Shown piece by piece: positions 9,492-16,939 of a stretch of DNA of 43,211 nt (its first letter is position 1; each line of letters opens with the position of its first letter). Below the pieces are notes generated by a model. That model was not told where the DNA came from and made no database searches. It worked only from the letters and a program-made list of their open reading frames with translations. This stretch comes from Clostridia bacterium. GTDB lineage: Bacteria; Bacillota; Clostridia; Lachnospirales; Anaerotignaceae. Position numbers and translations under genes: made by a program. The stretch covers positions 1 through 43,211 of the forward strand of contig CAAEMG010000052.1 of assembly GCA_900757025.1 (NCBI GenBank), given 5' to 3'.

Positions 9492-10412
9492 ATGAAAAAA
9501 ATTAAAAACATATTTTGGGCGTTATGCGCCGCACTGATTGTTTTTTGCGGCTGCTCTGCGGAAAACGGCTCCGGCGACTGGCTTATAAAAATTGACGGCA
9601 AAAGCGTCTCCCGCATGGAATATCTTATTTATTTAAAAGAAACGGTTCAAAATTACGAGCTTATAGGCGGCGATGATATTTGGGATACTGATTTTGACGG
9701 CAGAACAGCGGAAGACGTGGCAAAAGAAAGTGCTTTCAACTCCCTTGTTGCCGTAAAAATCGCCATAGAAAAAGCCGACAAATATTCTGCCTCTCTTTCC
9801 GAAACCGATGAAAGCCGAGCGGAAATGGAGGCTTTGCAAATGAGCCAAAACGCCGGAGAGGAAAAAGACAGTGAGTTTTACAAAACGGCTCTTAATGTGG
9901 TTAAAGAAAAATATCTCTACAACTATGTAAAAGAAAATCTTACAAAAAGCATAAAAATCGCCTCTGCCCAAACCGACGCATTCTGCAATGAAAACAGAGA
10001 TAAATACCGCCGAAATCTGGAATATATTCAGGGCAAAGCCTATTACTTTGATACCACCGAAGAGGCACAAAACTATGCCCAAACAGGCGAAGGAACAGAA
10101 AATGCCGTTTACAGCGAAGACCTTTCCGGAACATGGCAGGAGATTAAAGAAAAGTTTTCAATGGACGAAAACACAGACAAAGAAAATATTTTAGGTCCTT
10201 TTGAAACCGAAGAAGGCTACGCCATTATAAACATAGAAAACACAAAAGCTGCCGACGAAAAAACCGTTGAAGAAACAATGCGAAGCGACTATGAAAGCAG
10301 TGTTAAAAGCCAGTATTTTGCCGACGAGGCAAACAAATGGCTGCAAAACGCAGACATAAAAACAAATGAAAAAATGTGGAACGAAATAAAAATTGAAGAT
10401 GCCAAATGGTAA
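9492..10412 (+). CDS. Parvulin-like peptidyl-prolyl isomerase lipoprotein (PrsA/SurA-like)
   Basis: A 306-aa exported protein. A basic N-terminus and hydrophobic core end at FCGC, a slightly atypical lipobox, so a membrane-anchored lipoprotein is likely. Residues about 175-260 resemble a divergent parvulin domain, with the typical end block ILGPFETEEGYAIINIENTK, and helical SurA-like chaperone regions flank it. The role inferred is folding of secreted proteins outside the membrane. The parvulin core is poorly conserved, so it may act as a chaperone without isomerase activity. A PPIase gene behind mfd is a frequent arrangement in Clostridia. The 15-base gap from mfd and the GGGAGG site support the ATG at 9492. 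Confidence 0.75.
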   Translation: MKKIKNIFWALCAALIVFCGCSAENGSGDWLIKIDGKSVSRMEYLIYLKETVQNYELIGGDDIWDTDFDGRTAEDVAKESAFNSLVAVKIAIEKADKYSASLSETDESRAEMEALQMSQNAGEEKDSEFYKTALNVVKEKYLYNYVKENLTKSIKIASAQTDAFCNENRDKYRRNLEYIQGKAYYFDTTEEAQNYAQTGEGTENAVYSEDLSGTWQEIKEKFSMDENTDKENILGPFETEEGYAIINIENTKAADEKTVEETMRSDYESSVKSQYFADEANKWLQNADIKTNEKMWNEIKIEDAKW

Positions 10413-10415
10413 ATT

Positions 10416-10540
10416 ATGGTTTGGCAAAGAGTCTAAAACCGTGGGACGCCGACCCACACCCTGCAAGCCTTTAAAAAGGCTTTATCTAAACTTTAATAAA
10501 AGCAAAAGAGAATGTATTCGTCAAATCAAAATTTTCCCTA
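10416..10540 (+). repeat. Dispersed intergenic repeat, copy A
   Basis: This stretch starts four bases after the lipoprotein stop. It holds a GTGGG...CCCAC hairpin (10441-10457) and an AAGCCTTT/AAAGGCTT hairpin (10465-10482) with a short T run that may also terminate the mfd operon. Its last 56 bases match the end of copy B (22998-23053), including identical ATCTAAACTTTA and a nearly identical GTATTCGTCAAATCAAAATTT. Its first 20 bases match copy C (13305-13324) at 16 of 20 positions. Confidence 0.6.
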
Positions 10541-10568
10541 TTGACATATTCAGCCTTTAATTTATAAT
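10541..10568 (+). promoter_or_regulatory. Consensus sigma-A promoter of the thiamine operon
   Basis: TTGACA (10541-10546), 16 bases, TATAAT (10563-10568): both hexamers are perfect. Transcription should start near 10575, giving a leader of about 100 bases before thiW. Confidence 0.85.
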
Positions 10569-10601
10569 AATACTTGAATTAAATATCTTTTGGCATTTTA
10601 T

Positions 10602-10631
10602 GGGGCACACCACCACGGGTGTGTCCCTTTT
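10602..10631 (+). promoter_or_regulatory. GC-rich leader hairpin ahead of thiW
   Basis: CACACC (10606-10611) pairs with GGTGTG (10618-10623), and the stem is prolonged by GGG/CCC across a one-base bulge, followed by TTTT. In an otherwise AT-rich leader this is a strong structure, shaped like an attenuator. None of the conserved TPP-riboswitch boxes is recognisable in the 100-base leader, so thiamine control, if any, would have to act through this element or a protein. Confidence 0.55.
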
Positions 10632-10677
10632 GTGCATTAAAGATGTAAAAATATGGAAATTATCAGGAGGATTTGTA

Positions 10678-11193
10678 ATGAACACAAAAACAAGAAAACT
10701 TATTTTTACAGCCGTTTTGGCAGCTATAGGCTATGTGCTTACGCCTATATTCAGAATACCCGGCTGGGCAGCACCCATGCAGCACCTTATAAACGTAACA
10801 GGCGTTGTGCTTTTAGGCCCTGCATACGGCTTTGCCTGCTCTGCCCTTCTTACGGCAATGAAACTTATACTTATGGGTGAAGATTTATTTTCAATACCCG
10901 GCGGTCTTATAGGTGCTTTTCTGGCAGGAGTTATGTATAAAAAATTCGGCAAAATATGGGCTGCGGCTATAGGCGAAATATTCGGAACAGGTATTCTCGG
11001 AGCAATGTGTTCATACCCTCTTTCCGCATTTTACTATGGTAATGCAGGAGTATCGCTTTTCACATACATACCGGCTTTTATGATAAGCACATGCTTCGGC
11101 ACTCTTTGCGCCGTTATACTTCTTAAATTTATGAGAAAAGCCGGCGTTTTAAGAAAACTTCAAGGAGAAGCAGAAGGAGAAACAACAAAATGA
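10678..11193 (+). CDS. thiW: Energy-coupling-factor transporter S component, ThiW family
   Basis: A 171-aa integral membrane protein with about five or six hydrophobic segments. The N-terminus (KLIFTAVLAAIGYVLTPIFRIPG, read in parts) and the AAPMQHLINVTGVVLLGPAYG region are typical of ThiW S components. These bind a thiamine precursor, thought to be hydroxyethylthiazole, and dock on a shared EcfA/EcfT module encoded elsewhere. The immediate overlap with thiM (ATGA, 11190-11193) supports this substrate. ATG 10678 has the site AGGAGG eight bases upstream; an in-frame TTG-type extension to 10600 would run through the leader hairpin and is rejected. No ECF ATPase genes are in the window. Confidence 0.88.
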   Translation: MNTKTRKLIFTAVLAAIGYVLTPIFRIPGWAAPMQHLINVTGVVLLGPAYGFACSALLTAMKLILMGEDLFSIPGGLIGAFLAGVMYKKFGKIWAAAIGEIFGTGILGAMCSYPLSAFYYGNAGVSLFTYIPAFMISTCFGTLCAVILLKFMRKAGVLRKLQGEAEGETTK

Positions 11194-12029
11194 GCATAAT
11201 AGCAAATGCAGAAAAAATATTTGAGAACATACAGAAAATAAGCCCTGTTGTACACAATATATCAAACATTGTTACGGCAAACGACTGTGCAAACATGACT
11301 CTTGCCTGCGGAGGATCGCCGACTATGGCAGAACATCCGGACGAGGTTGAAGACATTACTTCTGCCTGCAACGGTTTTGTTATAAACATGGGCGGAATGA
11401 GCGAAAGTGCCGTTGAAGCAATGATAAGAGGCGGCATAAGAAACAACGAAATAGGTCATCCCGTTGTGCTTGACCCGGTAGGCGCAGGCGCAGCAAAAAA
11501 AAGAAACGAAGTCCTTTTTAAGCTTTTGGACAGCATCAAATTTTCCGTTATAAGAGGAAATATATCCGAAATTAAATTTATAGCCACAGGTCAAAGCGGC
11601 GCAAAAGGCGTTGATGCCGACGAAAGCGACAAAGTTACGGCAAAAAATATTGATAACGTAATTGCCTTTGCAAAAGACCTCAGCAAAAAAACAGGTGCCG
11701 TAATAGCCATAAGCGGGGAAACCGATATTATTGCAGACAGCAAAAAAGCCTATGTAATTAAAAACGGCTGTGCCATGATGAGCCGTGTTACCGGAACAGG
11801 CTGTATGCTTTCAAGCGCAGTAGGCGTATTTTGTGCCGCAAACAAGGACAACATACTTGACGCCTGTGCAGTGGCTTTTGCCGCATACGGCTATGCAGGA
11901 GAGCTTGCATACAAAAAAACATTTGAAAAAGGCGAAGGAACCGGAAGTTTCAGAGTATATCTCATGGATTATATGAGCAATATGAACTACGAAACATTTA
12001 AGGAAGGTGCTAAAATTGAAGAAAGATGA
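11190..12029 (+). CDS. thiM: Hydroxyethylthiazole kinase
   Basis: A 279-aa ribokinase-like kinase that phosphorylates 4-methyl-5-(2-hydroxyethyl)thiazole for thiamine salvage (EC 2.7.1.50). Recognisable blocks are VHNISNIVTANDCAN at the substrate site, GGSPTMAEHPDEVEDI, VLDPVGAGA, the RGNISEIK region and the anion-hole/nucleotide block VTGTGCMLSS. Length is normal. It overlaps thiW by four bases and thiE by 14, so translational coupling is likely. It supplies thiazole phosphate to ThiE, using thiazole imported by ThiW. Confidence 0.96.
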   Translation: MSIIANAEKIFENIQKISPVVHNISNIVTANDCANMTLACGGSPTMAEHPDEVEDITSACNGFVINMGGMSESAVEAMIRGGIRNNEIGHPVVLDPVGAGAAKKRNEVLFKLLDSIKFSVIRGNISEIKFIATGQSGAKGVDADESDKVTAKNIDNVIAFAKDLSKKTGAVIAISGETDIIADSKKAYVIKNGCAMMSRVTGTGCMLSSAVGVFCAANKDNILDACAVAFAAYGYAGELAYKKTFEKGEGTGSFRVYLMDYMSNMNYETFKEGAKIEER

Positions 12030-12657
12030 TGTTAAAAAGGCAATGCTTCTTTATGCAATAACAGACAGAACCTGGCTTGGAAACAACAGCCTTTACGAAC
12101 AGGTTGAGGACGCAATAAAAGGCGGAGCAACATTTATACAGCTTCGTGAAAAGAATTTGAGCTACGAAAAATTTCTTGAAGAAGCCAAAAAAATAAAAGA
12201 AATAACCGACAAATACGGCGTTCCTTTTGTGATAAACGACAATGTTGAAATTGCAAAGGAAATTGACGCAGACGGCGTTCACGTTGGTCAAAGCGACACA
12301 GAGGCAAAAAGAGCAAGAGAAATTTTGGGCAAAGACAAAATTATAGGAATATCCGCCGGAAACCTTAAAGAAGCCATTGATGCCGAAAAAAACGGCGCAG
12401 ACTATATCGGCATAGGCGCAATGTTCCACACAGACACAAAAAGCGACGCCACATCGGTTACTTTTGAAGAAGCAAAAGAAATTACAGGCAAAGTAAATAT
12501 TCCTGTTGTTGCCATAGGCGGAATAAACAGTGAAAACATACTTTCTCTTAAAGGCACAGGCGTTGACGGCGTTGCCGTTATAAGCGCAATATTTTCACAC
12601 GAAAACATTTATGACGCAACACATAAGCTCAGAAAACTTGCGGAGGAAATGATTTGA
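12016..12657 (+). CDS. thiE: Thiamine-phosphate synthase
   Basis: A 213-aa TIM-barrel enzyme (EC 2.5.1.3) that joins HMP-pyrophosphate to thiazole phosphate to make thiamine monophosphate. Signature motifs: YAITDR, FIQLREKNLS (pyrimidine site), FVINDNVEIA, DGVHVGQSD, GIGAMFHTDTKSDA and VVAIGGINSEN. TTG 12016 is chosen because AAGGAAGG at 12000-12007 is spaced eight bases from it; the in-frame GTG at 12007 overlaps that site. It overlaps the end of thiM, and the following HAD gene by four bases. No thiD or thiC is present here, so HMP-PP must come from elsewhere. Confidence 0.96.
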   Translation: MKKDDVKKAMLLYAITDRTWLGNNSLYEQVEDAIKGGATFIQLREKNLSYEKFLEEAKKIKEITDKYGVPFVINDNVEIAKEIDADGVHVGQSDTEAKRAREILGKDKIIGISAGNLKEAIDAEKNGADYIGIGAMFHTDTKSDATSVTFEEAKEITGKVNIPVVAIGGINSENILSLKGTGVDGVAVISAIFSHENIYDATHKLRKLAEEMI

Positions 12658-13301
12658 AGCTACAGCAGAAAAACATAATTTTCGACCTTGACGGAACTCT
12701 TATAAACTCAATGCCCATATGGGACAACATAGGCAGAAATTTTCTTTTGTCAAAAGGCGTAAATCCTCCCGACGATTTAGAGGAAAAGTTTGAAAAAATG
12801 TCTTTTGAAGAAAGCGCACAGTATTTTATAGATGAATTTAATCTTAAAATGACCGTAAAAGAGATTATAGGAGAAATCATAAAAAGCGTAGAAGAAAAAT
12901 ATATAAAAGAAATTCCTCTTAAAAACAATGTTTACGAATTTCTGGAATGTATGAAAAAAGAAGGCAAAAAAATGTGTCTTCTTACAGCGTCGGAAGAGAC
13001 ATACGTTTATCCGGCTTTGGAAAGGCTTAAAATAAAAGATTTTTTCCAAAATATTTTTACCTGTTCAAGCCTTGGAATGAGCAAAAGCCGCAGCGACATA
13101 TACGACACAGCCGCCGAAAAATGCGGTTTTAAAAAAGATGAAACGGCTGTATTTGAAGATGCACTTCATGCAGTTGAAAACGCAAAAAAAGCAGGCTTTT
13201 TCGTTTATGCCGTTTATGACGCACATGAAGAAAAAAACTCTGCCCGCATTAAAGAAATTGCCGATGTGTATTTAAAAGATTTCGATGAAATTATGGGTTA
13301 A
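12654..13301 (+). CDS. HAD-superfamily hydrolase, candidate thiamine-phosphate phosphatase
   Basis: A 215-aa HAD subfamily IA protein. Motif I is FDLDGTLINS with nucleophile and acid/base aspartates, a helical cap follows (about 20-90), motif II is LLTASEE, and motifs III/IV are around KSRSDIYD and VFEDALHAVENAKKAG. It begins with TTG inside the thiE stop (TTGA overlap) behind GCGGAGGA, so it is translationally coupled to thiE. The family hydrolyses small phosphate esters. The operon position suggests removal of phosphate from thiamine or a thiamine precursor, but that is inference; phosphoglycolate-phosphatase-like housekeeping activity is the main alternative. Confidence 0.8.
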   Translation: MKLQQKNIIFDLDGTLINSMPIWDNIGRNFLLSKGVNPPDDLEEKFEKMSFEESAQYFIDEFNLKMTVKEIIGEIIKSVEEKYIKEIPLKNNVYEFLECMKKEGKKMCLLTASEETYVYPALERLKIKDFFQNIFTCSSLGMSKSRSDIYDTAAEKCGFKKDETAVFEDALHAVENAKKAGFFVYAVYDAHEEKNSARIKEIADVYLKDFDEIMG

Positions 13302-13304
13302 TAT

Positions 13305-13483
13305 ATGGGTTGGCGAATACTCTATATTTGCCTAACCCACAAAAACCGATAAACTCTTGGCTTTCTTCTGTGTTTATGAGTTTCTTCGGCTATTCCTCTG
13401 ATTAGGATAACAAACAATTTTATACCAAAAACATAAGACCTTGCGGAAGTATCCCCAAGGTCTTAATCAAATCAAAATTTATT
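13305..13483. repeat. Dispersed intergenic repeat, copy C
   Basis: Gene-free DNA between convergent genes. It starts with a 20-base match to copy A (16 of 20 identical), contains several nested inverted repeats (GGGTTGGC/GCCTAACCC near 13307-13338; AAACTC/GAGTTT further in), and ends with ATCAAATCAAAATTTA, shared with copies A and B. The middle differs from both. A terminator hairpin lies inside it. Confidence 0.5.
13434..13465. terminator. Bidirectional terminator between convergent genes
   Basis: A perfect 10-bp stem (13434-13443 with 13456-13465) with a 12-base loop separates the thiamine operon (+) from the flavin-reductase-like gene (-). T-rich sequence is modest on both sides. Confidence 0.6.
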
Positions 13484-13484
13484 T

Positions 13485-13982
13485 TTATTTCTCAAGCACC
13501 TTAACTATCTCCGCAACATAAAGTGTGTGAAGGTCGTTATTGGGATACCATTTTTCAAGAGCCTCTTTATCAATAAAACTTTCTGCCTTTATTTCCTGTG
13601 CAAACATTTTTCTGCATATAAGCACAAGCTTGCCCTCTGCAAAATACGGTGTGTTTTCGCATTTTTCAACTGTAAGGCCGCTTTTTGCTATTTTATCTTC
13701 ATCTCTTCCTGAAACCGAACCAAAATAATTAAGTGTATCTCTGTAGCCGTCGGGAAGAATTGTTATTGAAAAAGTATCTGAACCGTCAATAAATTCCTTT
13801 GTATATCTCTGAGGACGAATTGCCGTAATAAGGCAGTTTTTCCCCCACATAACGCCTGCAAAGCCCCATGAGGCTGTCATTGCGTTTGTTTTTCCGTCCT
13901 TTTGAGCCGCAACAAGCATCCAGTCTTTGCCTATAAGTTTAAAAATATTTTCGTTAATGTTTTCTGCCGCTATTTCTCTCAT
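13485..13982 (-). CDS. Flavin reductase-like FMN-binding protein (flavoredoxin type)
   Basis: A 165-aa split-barrel protein. The blocks DWMLVAAQKDGKTNAMTASW (start of the barrel and FMN-phosphate loop), AIRPQRYTKEFI and FSITILPDGYRDTLNYFGSVSGRDEDK match small flavin reductases of the flavoredoxin/FlaRed class in anaerobes. They bind FMN and pass electrons to an unknown partner. It overlaps the PHP gene by ATGA, so it is translated as the last gene of that unit. A second, unlike member of the superfamily lies at 16280-16924. Physiological partner unknown. Confidence 0.85.
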   Translation of the reverse strand: MREIAAENINENIFKLIGKDWMLVAAQKDGKTNAMTASWGFAGVMWGKNCLITAIRPQRYTKEFIDGSDTFSITILPDGYRDTLNYFGSVSGRDEDKIAKSGLTVEKCENTPYFAEGKLVLICRKMFAQEIKAESFIDKEALEKWYPNNDLHTLYVAEIVKVLEK

Positions 13983-14845
13983 TTTAAATTCTCCTTTGCC
14001 TGTTTTAATTTTATATAAAATTCTTCCGGTATTTTAAGGTTTCCTCTGCCTGTTCCAAGGTCTATATCGGCTTTGTTTTTTCCGTGGAAATCGCTGCCGC
14101 CGCTAAAAAGCAAGCCTTCTTCAGTGGCTATTCTTGTTATTTCCCTTTCCTGCTCACTTCTGAATGTTGAATACATAACCTCCATACCCATAAGCCCTAT
14201 TGGTTTAAGTTCCCTTACAAGACGTCGTATTCCGTCATAATCCAGCCTATACAGTGCCGCATGGGCAAGTATCGGTATTCCGCCTGCCCCCCTTATAATT
14301 TCTATTGCCTCTTTTGGCGTTATAAGTTTTCTGGGAACAAAACCCGGAAGACCAAGGGAAATATATTTTTCAAAAGCCTCGTTTACAGACTTTGTATAGC
14401 CTTTTTTATACATAAGCTGTGCATAATGGGCTCTTGTGCAGTTTCCGCAGCCCGATATCTCGTAAAGCTCGTCATAAGTCATTGGAAAGCCTATTTCCGT
14501 AAGCTTTTCAAGCATTTTTATATTTCTTTCGTATCTTTGCTTTTTTATGCGTGCCGTTGCGTCAAGAAGCTCTTTATTTTTATGGTCTATAAAAAGCCCA
14601 ACTATATGAATTTCGGTTTTTTTACCCAAAAAATCATAATATGCCGCAAATTCTATGCCGCTTACGGCTTCAACGCCGTATTTTTTTCCTGCCTGCAAAA
14701 ACTCCTCTGTTCCGTCTACGGTATCATGGTCTGTTAAGGCAACGGAAGAAAGATTTTTTTCTTTTGCCAAAAGTATAATTTCCGTAGGCGTAAGTGTTCC
14801 GTCGGAAAACACGGAATGAGTATGCAGGTCTGTATATTGTGCCAT
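13979..14845 (-). CDS. PHP-domain phosphoesterase (3',5'-nucleoside bisphosphate phosphatase/RNase AM-like)
   Basis: A 288-aa PHP metallo-phosphoesterase. Motif I is DLHTHSVFSDG, motif II TDHDTVDG, then EFAAYY, ILAHAAL and the C-terminal SDFHGKN, all metal-ligand positions of the family. Relatives (YciV/TrpH) remove the 3' phosphate from 3',5'-bisphosphonucleotides and trim RNA 5' ends. ATG 14845 is chosen because GAGGTG precedes it and the PHP motif starts six residues in; a longer reading to 14908 would cross the promoter. The window does not reveal the substrate. Confidence 0.88.
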   Translation of the reverse strand: MAQYTDLHTHSVFSDGTLTPTEIILLAKEKNLSSVALTDHDTVDGTEEFLQAGKKYGVEAVSGIEFAAYYDFLGKKTEIHIVGLFIDHKNKELLDATARIKKQRYERNIKMLEKLTEIGFPMTYDELYEISGCGNCTRAHYAQLMYKKGYTKSVNEAFEKYISLGLPGFVPRKLITPKEAIEIIRGAGGIPILAHAALYRLDYDGIRRLVRELKPIGLMGMEVMYSTFRSEQEREITRIATEEGLLFSGGSDFHGKNKADIDLGTGRGNLKIPEEFYIKLKQAKENLK

Positions 14846-14890
14846 ATAAATGTCACCTCGTATTATTTTGTGTTTGCCTTGCACAAGCGA

Positions 14891-14919
14891 ATGATAGCAC
14901 AAAAACAAATGTGGGTCAA
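14891..14919 (-). promoter_or_regulatory. Candidate sigma-A promoter of the PHP gene
   Basis: On the minus strand TTGACC (14919-14914), 17 bases, TATCAT (14896-14891). It lies in the 81-base gap after the DUF4317 gene, suggesting that the PHP and flavoredoxin genes have their own start. Confidence 0.6.
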
Positions 14920-14926
14920 TTTGTGA

Positions 14927-16129
14927 TTATTCAAACTCTCTGTCGTTTACCTTCATTTTTACGCCTGTTTCGGCAGGAATCATAACATATCTTACTCCGT
15001 CTATAATTTCGGTTTTTACGCTTTTTGCCCTTTCTTCCGAAACTTTCAATATTATTTCTTCTCTTTCTGCCGGACGTGAGCTTTTTTCAACAGCCGCCTG
15101 AAGGTTTTCAACCTGTTTTTCAAGACGCATAACCTGTTCCCTCTGCACGCCTGTTTCCGCAGCTTTATTATCAAGAATATTGTTTGCCGAAGGCAGTTCC
15201 TTTGAAAATTCCTCTGCAAAATTTTCTTTTATTTTTTCCTTAACGGCGTCATTTACGTTGCTTTCTTCAACAATTTCCTCCAAATCACTTTCTGTAAGTA
15301 TAACACCGCCTTCCGGCGCTCCCTTCGCCTCTTTTTCGGAAATAACATAATTTATGCTTTTCTGAACCTCTATAAATACGGATTTTGCCTCGTTTTCATC
15401 TTCAACCGCATCTTCTATAACCGAACGGAAAGCCATTTTTTCCTGTGCCGCTGTTTTTCTTATTTCGCAGGTAAGTATATCCTCCATAAGCTCGTCATGT
15501 GGTGCTTTCGGATTTTTTGTGTAGCACAAAACAGAGTTTACATCGGCACTTCTTTCGTCAAAAGCAGGGAAAACAAAGCCGCTTTCCACAGCCCCAACAA
15601 TCCAGTCTCTTGTTACAGAAGTAAATTTATTTTCCTCCTCGTCATAGCCCAAATTTGCCTTTGAAAGTTCTACAGGGCATATGGCACAAAGTATGTATTC
15701 GTAAACCTCATCGGAATTTTCAAGTTCTTCCTTATTTTTATCTTTAGATATAACGTCATAAGCGTCATGGAAAATAAGTATAAGATAATTTCCCTGTGCA
15801 TCATATTTTTCTATTATTTCGTCATAAAACTCATCAAGAAGTTCTTCGTCTTTTAATGCGCTTTTATCAAGTTTCCAGAAAAAATCCTGTTTATTTTCTT
15901 CTCTTTTAAAATCAAGCTGAAGTATATTGTTGCCGAAAGTTCCCGAAAGAACTTTTTTTGCAATATCCAGAAATTTATAAAATTCGTCCTCTTCAAGGTT
16001 AAGAAAACTTTCGTTTATTTTCAAAATTTTTTCTTTATCGGCATTTACATAACATCCGCACATTTTTGTAAATGTACAGCCGTTTTTGGTAAGTCTTTTT
16101 TTCAGTTCAAGTATATCCGCTTTAGCCAT
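14927..16129 (-). CDS. DUF4317 family protein
   Basis: A 400-aa soluble, acidic protein with no signal peptide or membrane segment. The opening (ADILELKKRLTKNG, then a CGCYVNADKEKI block) and overall length fit DUF4317, a family found widely in Clostridia with no known function. The C-terminal third holds a heptad-rich segment (around REQVMRLEKQVENLQAAVEK) likely to form a coiled coil, and ends with a small beta-rich tail. ATG 16129 follows GGGAGG. It is probably transcribed from an extended -10 promoter at 16165-16173. Confidence 0.8.
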   Translation of the reverse strand: MAKADILELKKRLTKNGCTFTKMCGCYVNADKEKILKINESFLNLEEDEFYKFLDIAKKVLSGTFGNNILQLDFKREENKQDFFWKLDKSALKDEELLDEFYDEIIEKYDAQGNYLILIFHDAYDVISKDKNKEELENSDEVYEYILCAICPVELSKANLGYDEEENKFTSVTRDWIVGAVESGFVFPAFDERSADVNSVLCYTKNPKAPHDELMEDILTCEIRKTAAQEKMAFRSVIEDAVEDENEAKSVFIEVQKSINYVISEKEAKGAPEGGVILTESDLEEIVEESNVNDAVKEKIKENFAEEFSKELPSANNILDNKAAETGVQREQVMRLEKQVENLQAAVEKSSRPAEREEIILKVSEERAKSVKTEIIDGVRYVMIPAETGVKMKVNDREFE

Positions 16130-16164
16130 TTTTTCCTCCCGAAAGTAAAAAATAAATTCTATTA

Positions 16165-16173
16165 ATTATAGCA
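16165..16173 (-). promoter_or_regulatory. Extended -10 promoter of the DUF4317 gene
   Basis: On the minus strand TGCTATAAT, a TGn extension plus a perfect -10, about 35 bases before the start codon. No clear -35. Confidence 0.5.
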
Positions 16174-16245
16174 TTTTAAAAATAAAATAAATATCGTTTT
16201 GTGTAAAAATATTTTTTGCAGCTGTTGTCGAAACTCATGCTCCGC

Positions 16246-16276
16246 AAAAAAGGAACGCCGCACCCGACGTTCCTTT
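16246..16276 (-). terminator. Terminator of the fumarase operon
   Basis: A perfect 9-bp stem (16249-16257 with 16268-16276) with a GC-rich loop and a T run on the minus strand, just after the stop of the flavin reductase gene at 16280. Confidence 0.88.
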
Positions 16277-16279
16277 CAA

Positions 16280-16924
16280 TTATTTTTTGTTTTTTGCTCT
16301 GCTTTTTTTCTGACCGAAAGGCTTTTTTGCCAAAGGCTTCTTTTTTGCCGTTTTGGCTATAGGCTTTTTTCTTACGGAAAAACCGAATGTGCCAAGACTT
16401 TTGCCAAGGCCGAAATATTCTCCGTGGCTGTAGCACACAGGCTTTGATTTATTAAAATGGAATTTTCCGCTTTTGTCAAAGTATTCATCGCTTACGTCAA
16501 CTGCAACTACATCGGCAATAAACATATGATGGCTGCCCAAAGGAACTATTTTTTTTACCTTACATTCTATATTCATAGGGCTTTCATATATAATGGGCGC
16601 CCCTACATGGGAGGCAGGTGCGGCAGTAAGACGCATTTTTTCAAACTTATCGGTATCTCTCCCGCTTTTAACGCCGCAGAAATCGCAGGCTTTTGCCATA
16701 TCCTCCGTTGTAAGGTTTATAACAAATTCGCCGCTTTCTTTAATTATATTATATGAATATCTTTCGGGGCGGAGGGAAATATAAGCCATTGGGGGATTTG
16801 TGTTTATTGTGCCTGTCCATGCAACGGTTATTATATTTTTTTCGCCTTCAAGTTTTCCGCAGCTTACCATAACGGCAGGAACGGGATATATAAGCGTTCC
16901 GCCTTTCCAAACCTGCTTTGCCAT
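16280..16924 (-). CDS. Flavin reductase family protein with lysine-rich C-terminal tail
   Basis: A 214-aa protein. The first ~180 residues are a split-barrel FMN-binding flavin reductase: YPVPAVMVSCG, ITVAWTGTINTNPPMAYISL, SLRPERYSYNII, EFVINLTT and the cysteine-containing CDFCGVKSGRDTDKF loop. After GTFGFSV a tail of about 30 residues begins, in which 15 of the last 32 residues are Lys or Arg, in AKK/PLAKK-like repeats. The tail suggests binding to nucleic acid, membrane or an acidic partner (inference). ATG 16924 is preferred to the TTG at 16930 because the AGGAG site is correctly spaced from it. Last gene of the fumarase operon, 15 bases after capA. Confidence 0.85.
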   Translation of the reverse strand: MAKQVWKGGTLIYPVPAVMVSCGKLEGEKNIITVAWTGTINTNPPMAYISLRPERYSYNIIKESGEFVINLTTEDMAKACDFCGVKSGRDTDKFEKMRLTAAPASHVGAPIIYESPMNIECKVKKIVPLGSHHMFIADVVAVDVSDEYFDKSGKFHFNKSKPVCYSHGEYFGLGKSLGTFGFSVRKKPIAKTAKKKPLAKKPFGQKKSRAKNKK

Positions 16925-16939
16925 ATACAAATTCTCCTT

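Noticed and set aside
10569..10677. TPP riboswitch before thiW
   Set aside because: The leader is too short and none of the conserved TPP boxes is present; only a simple hairpin is seen.
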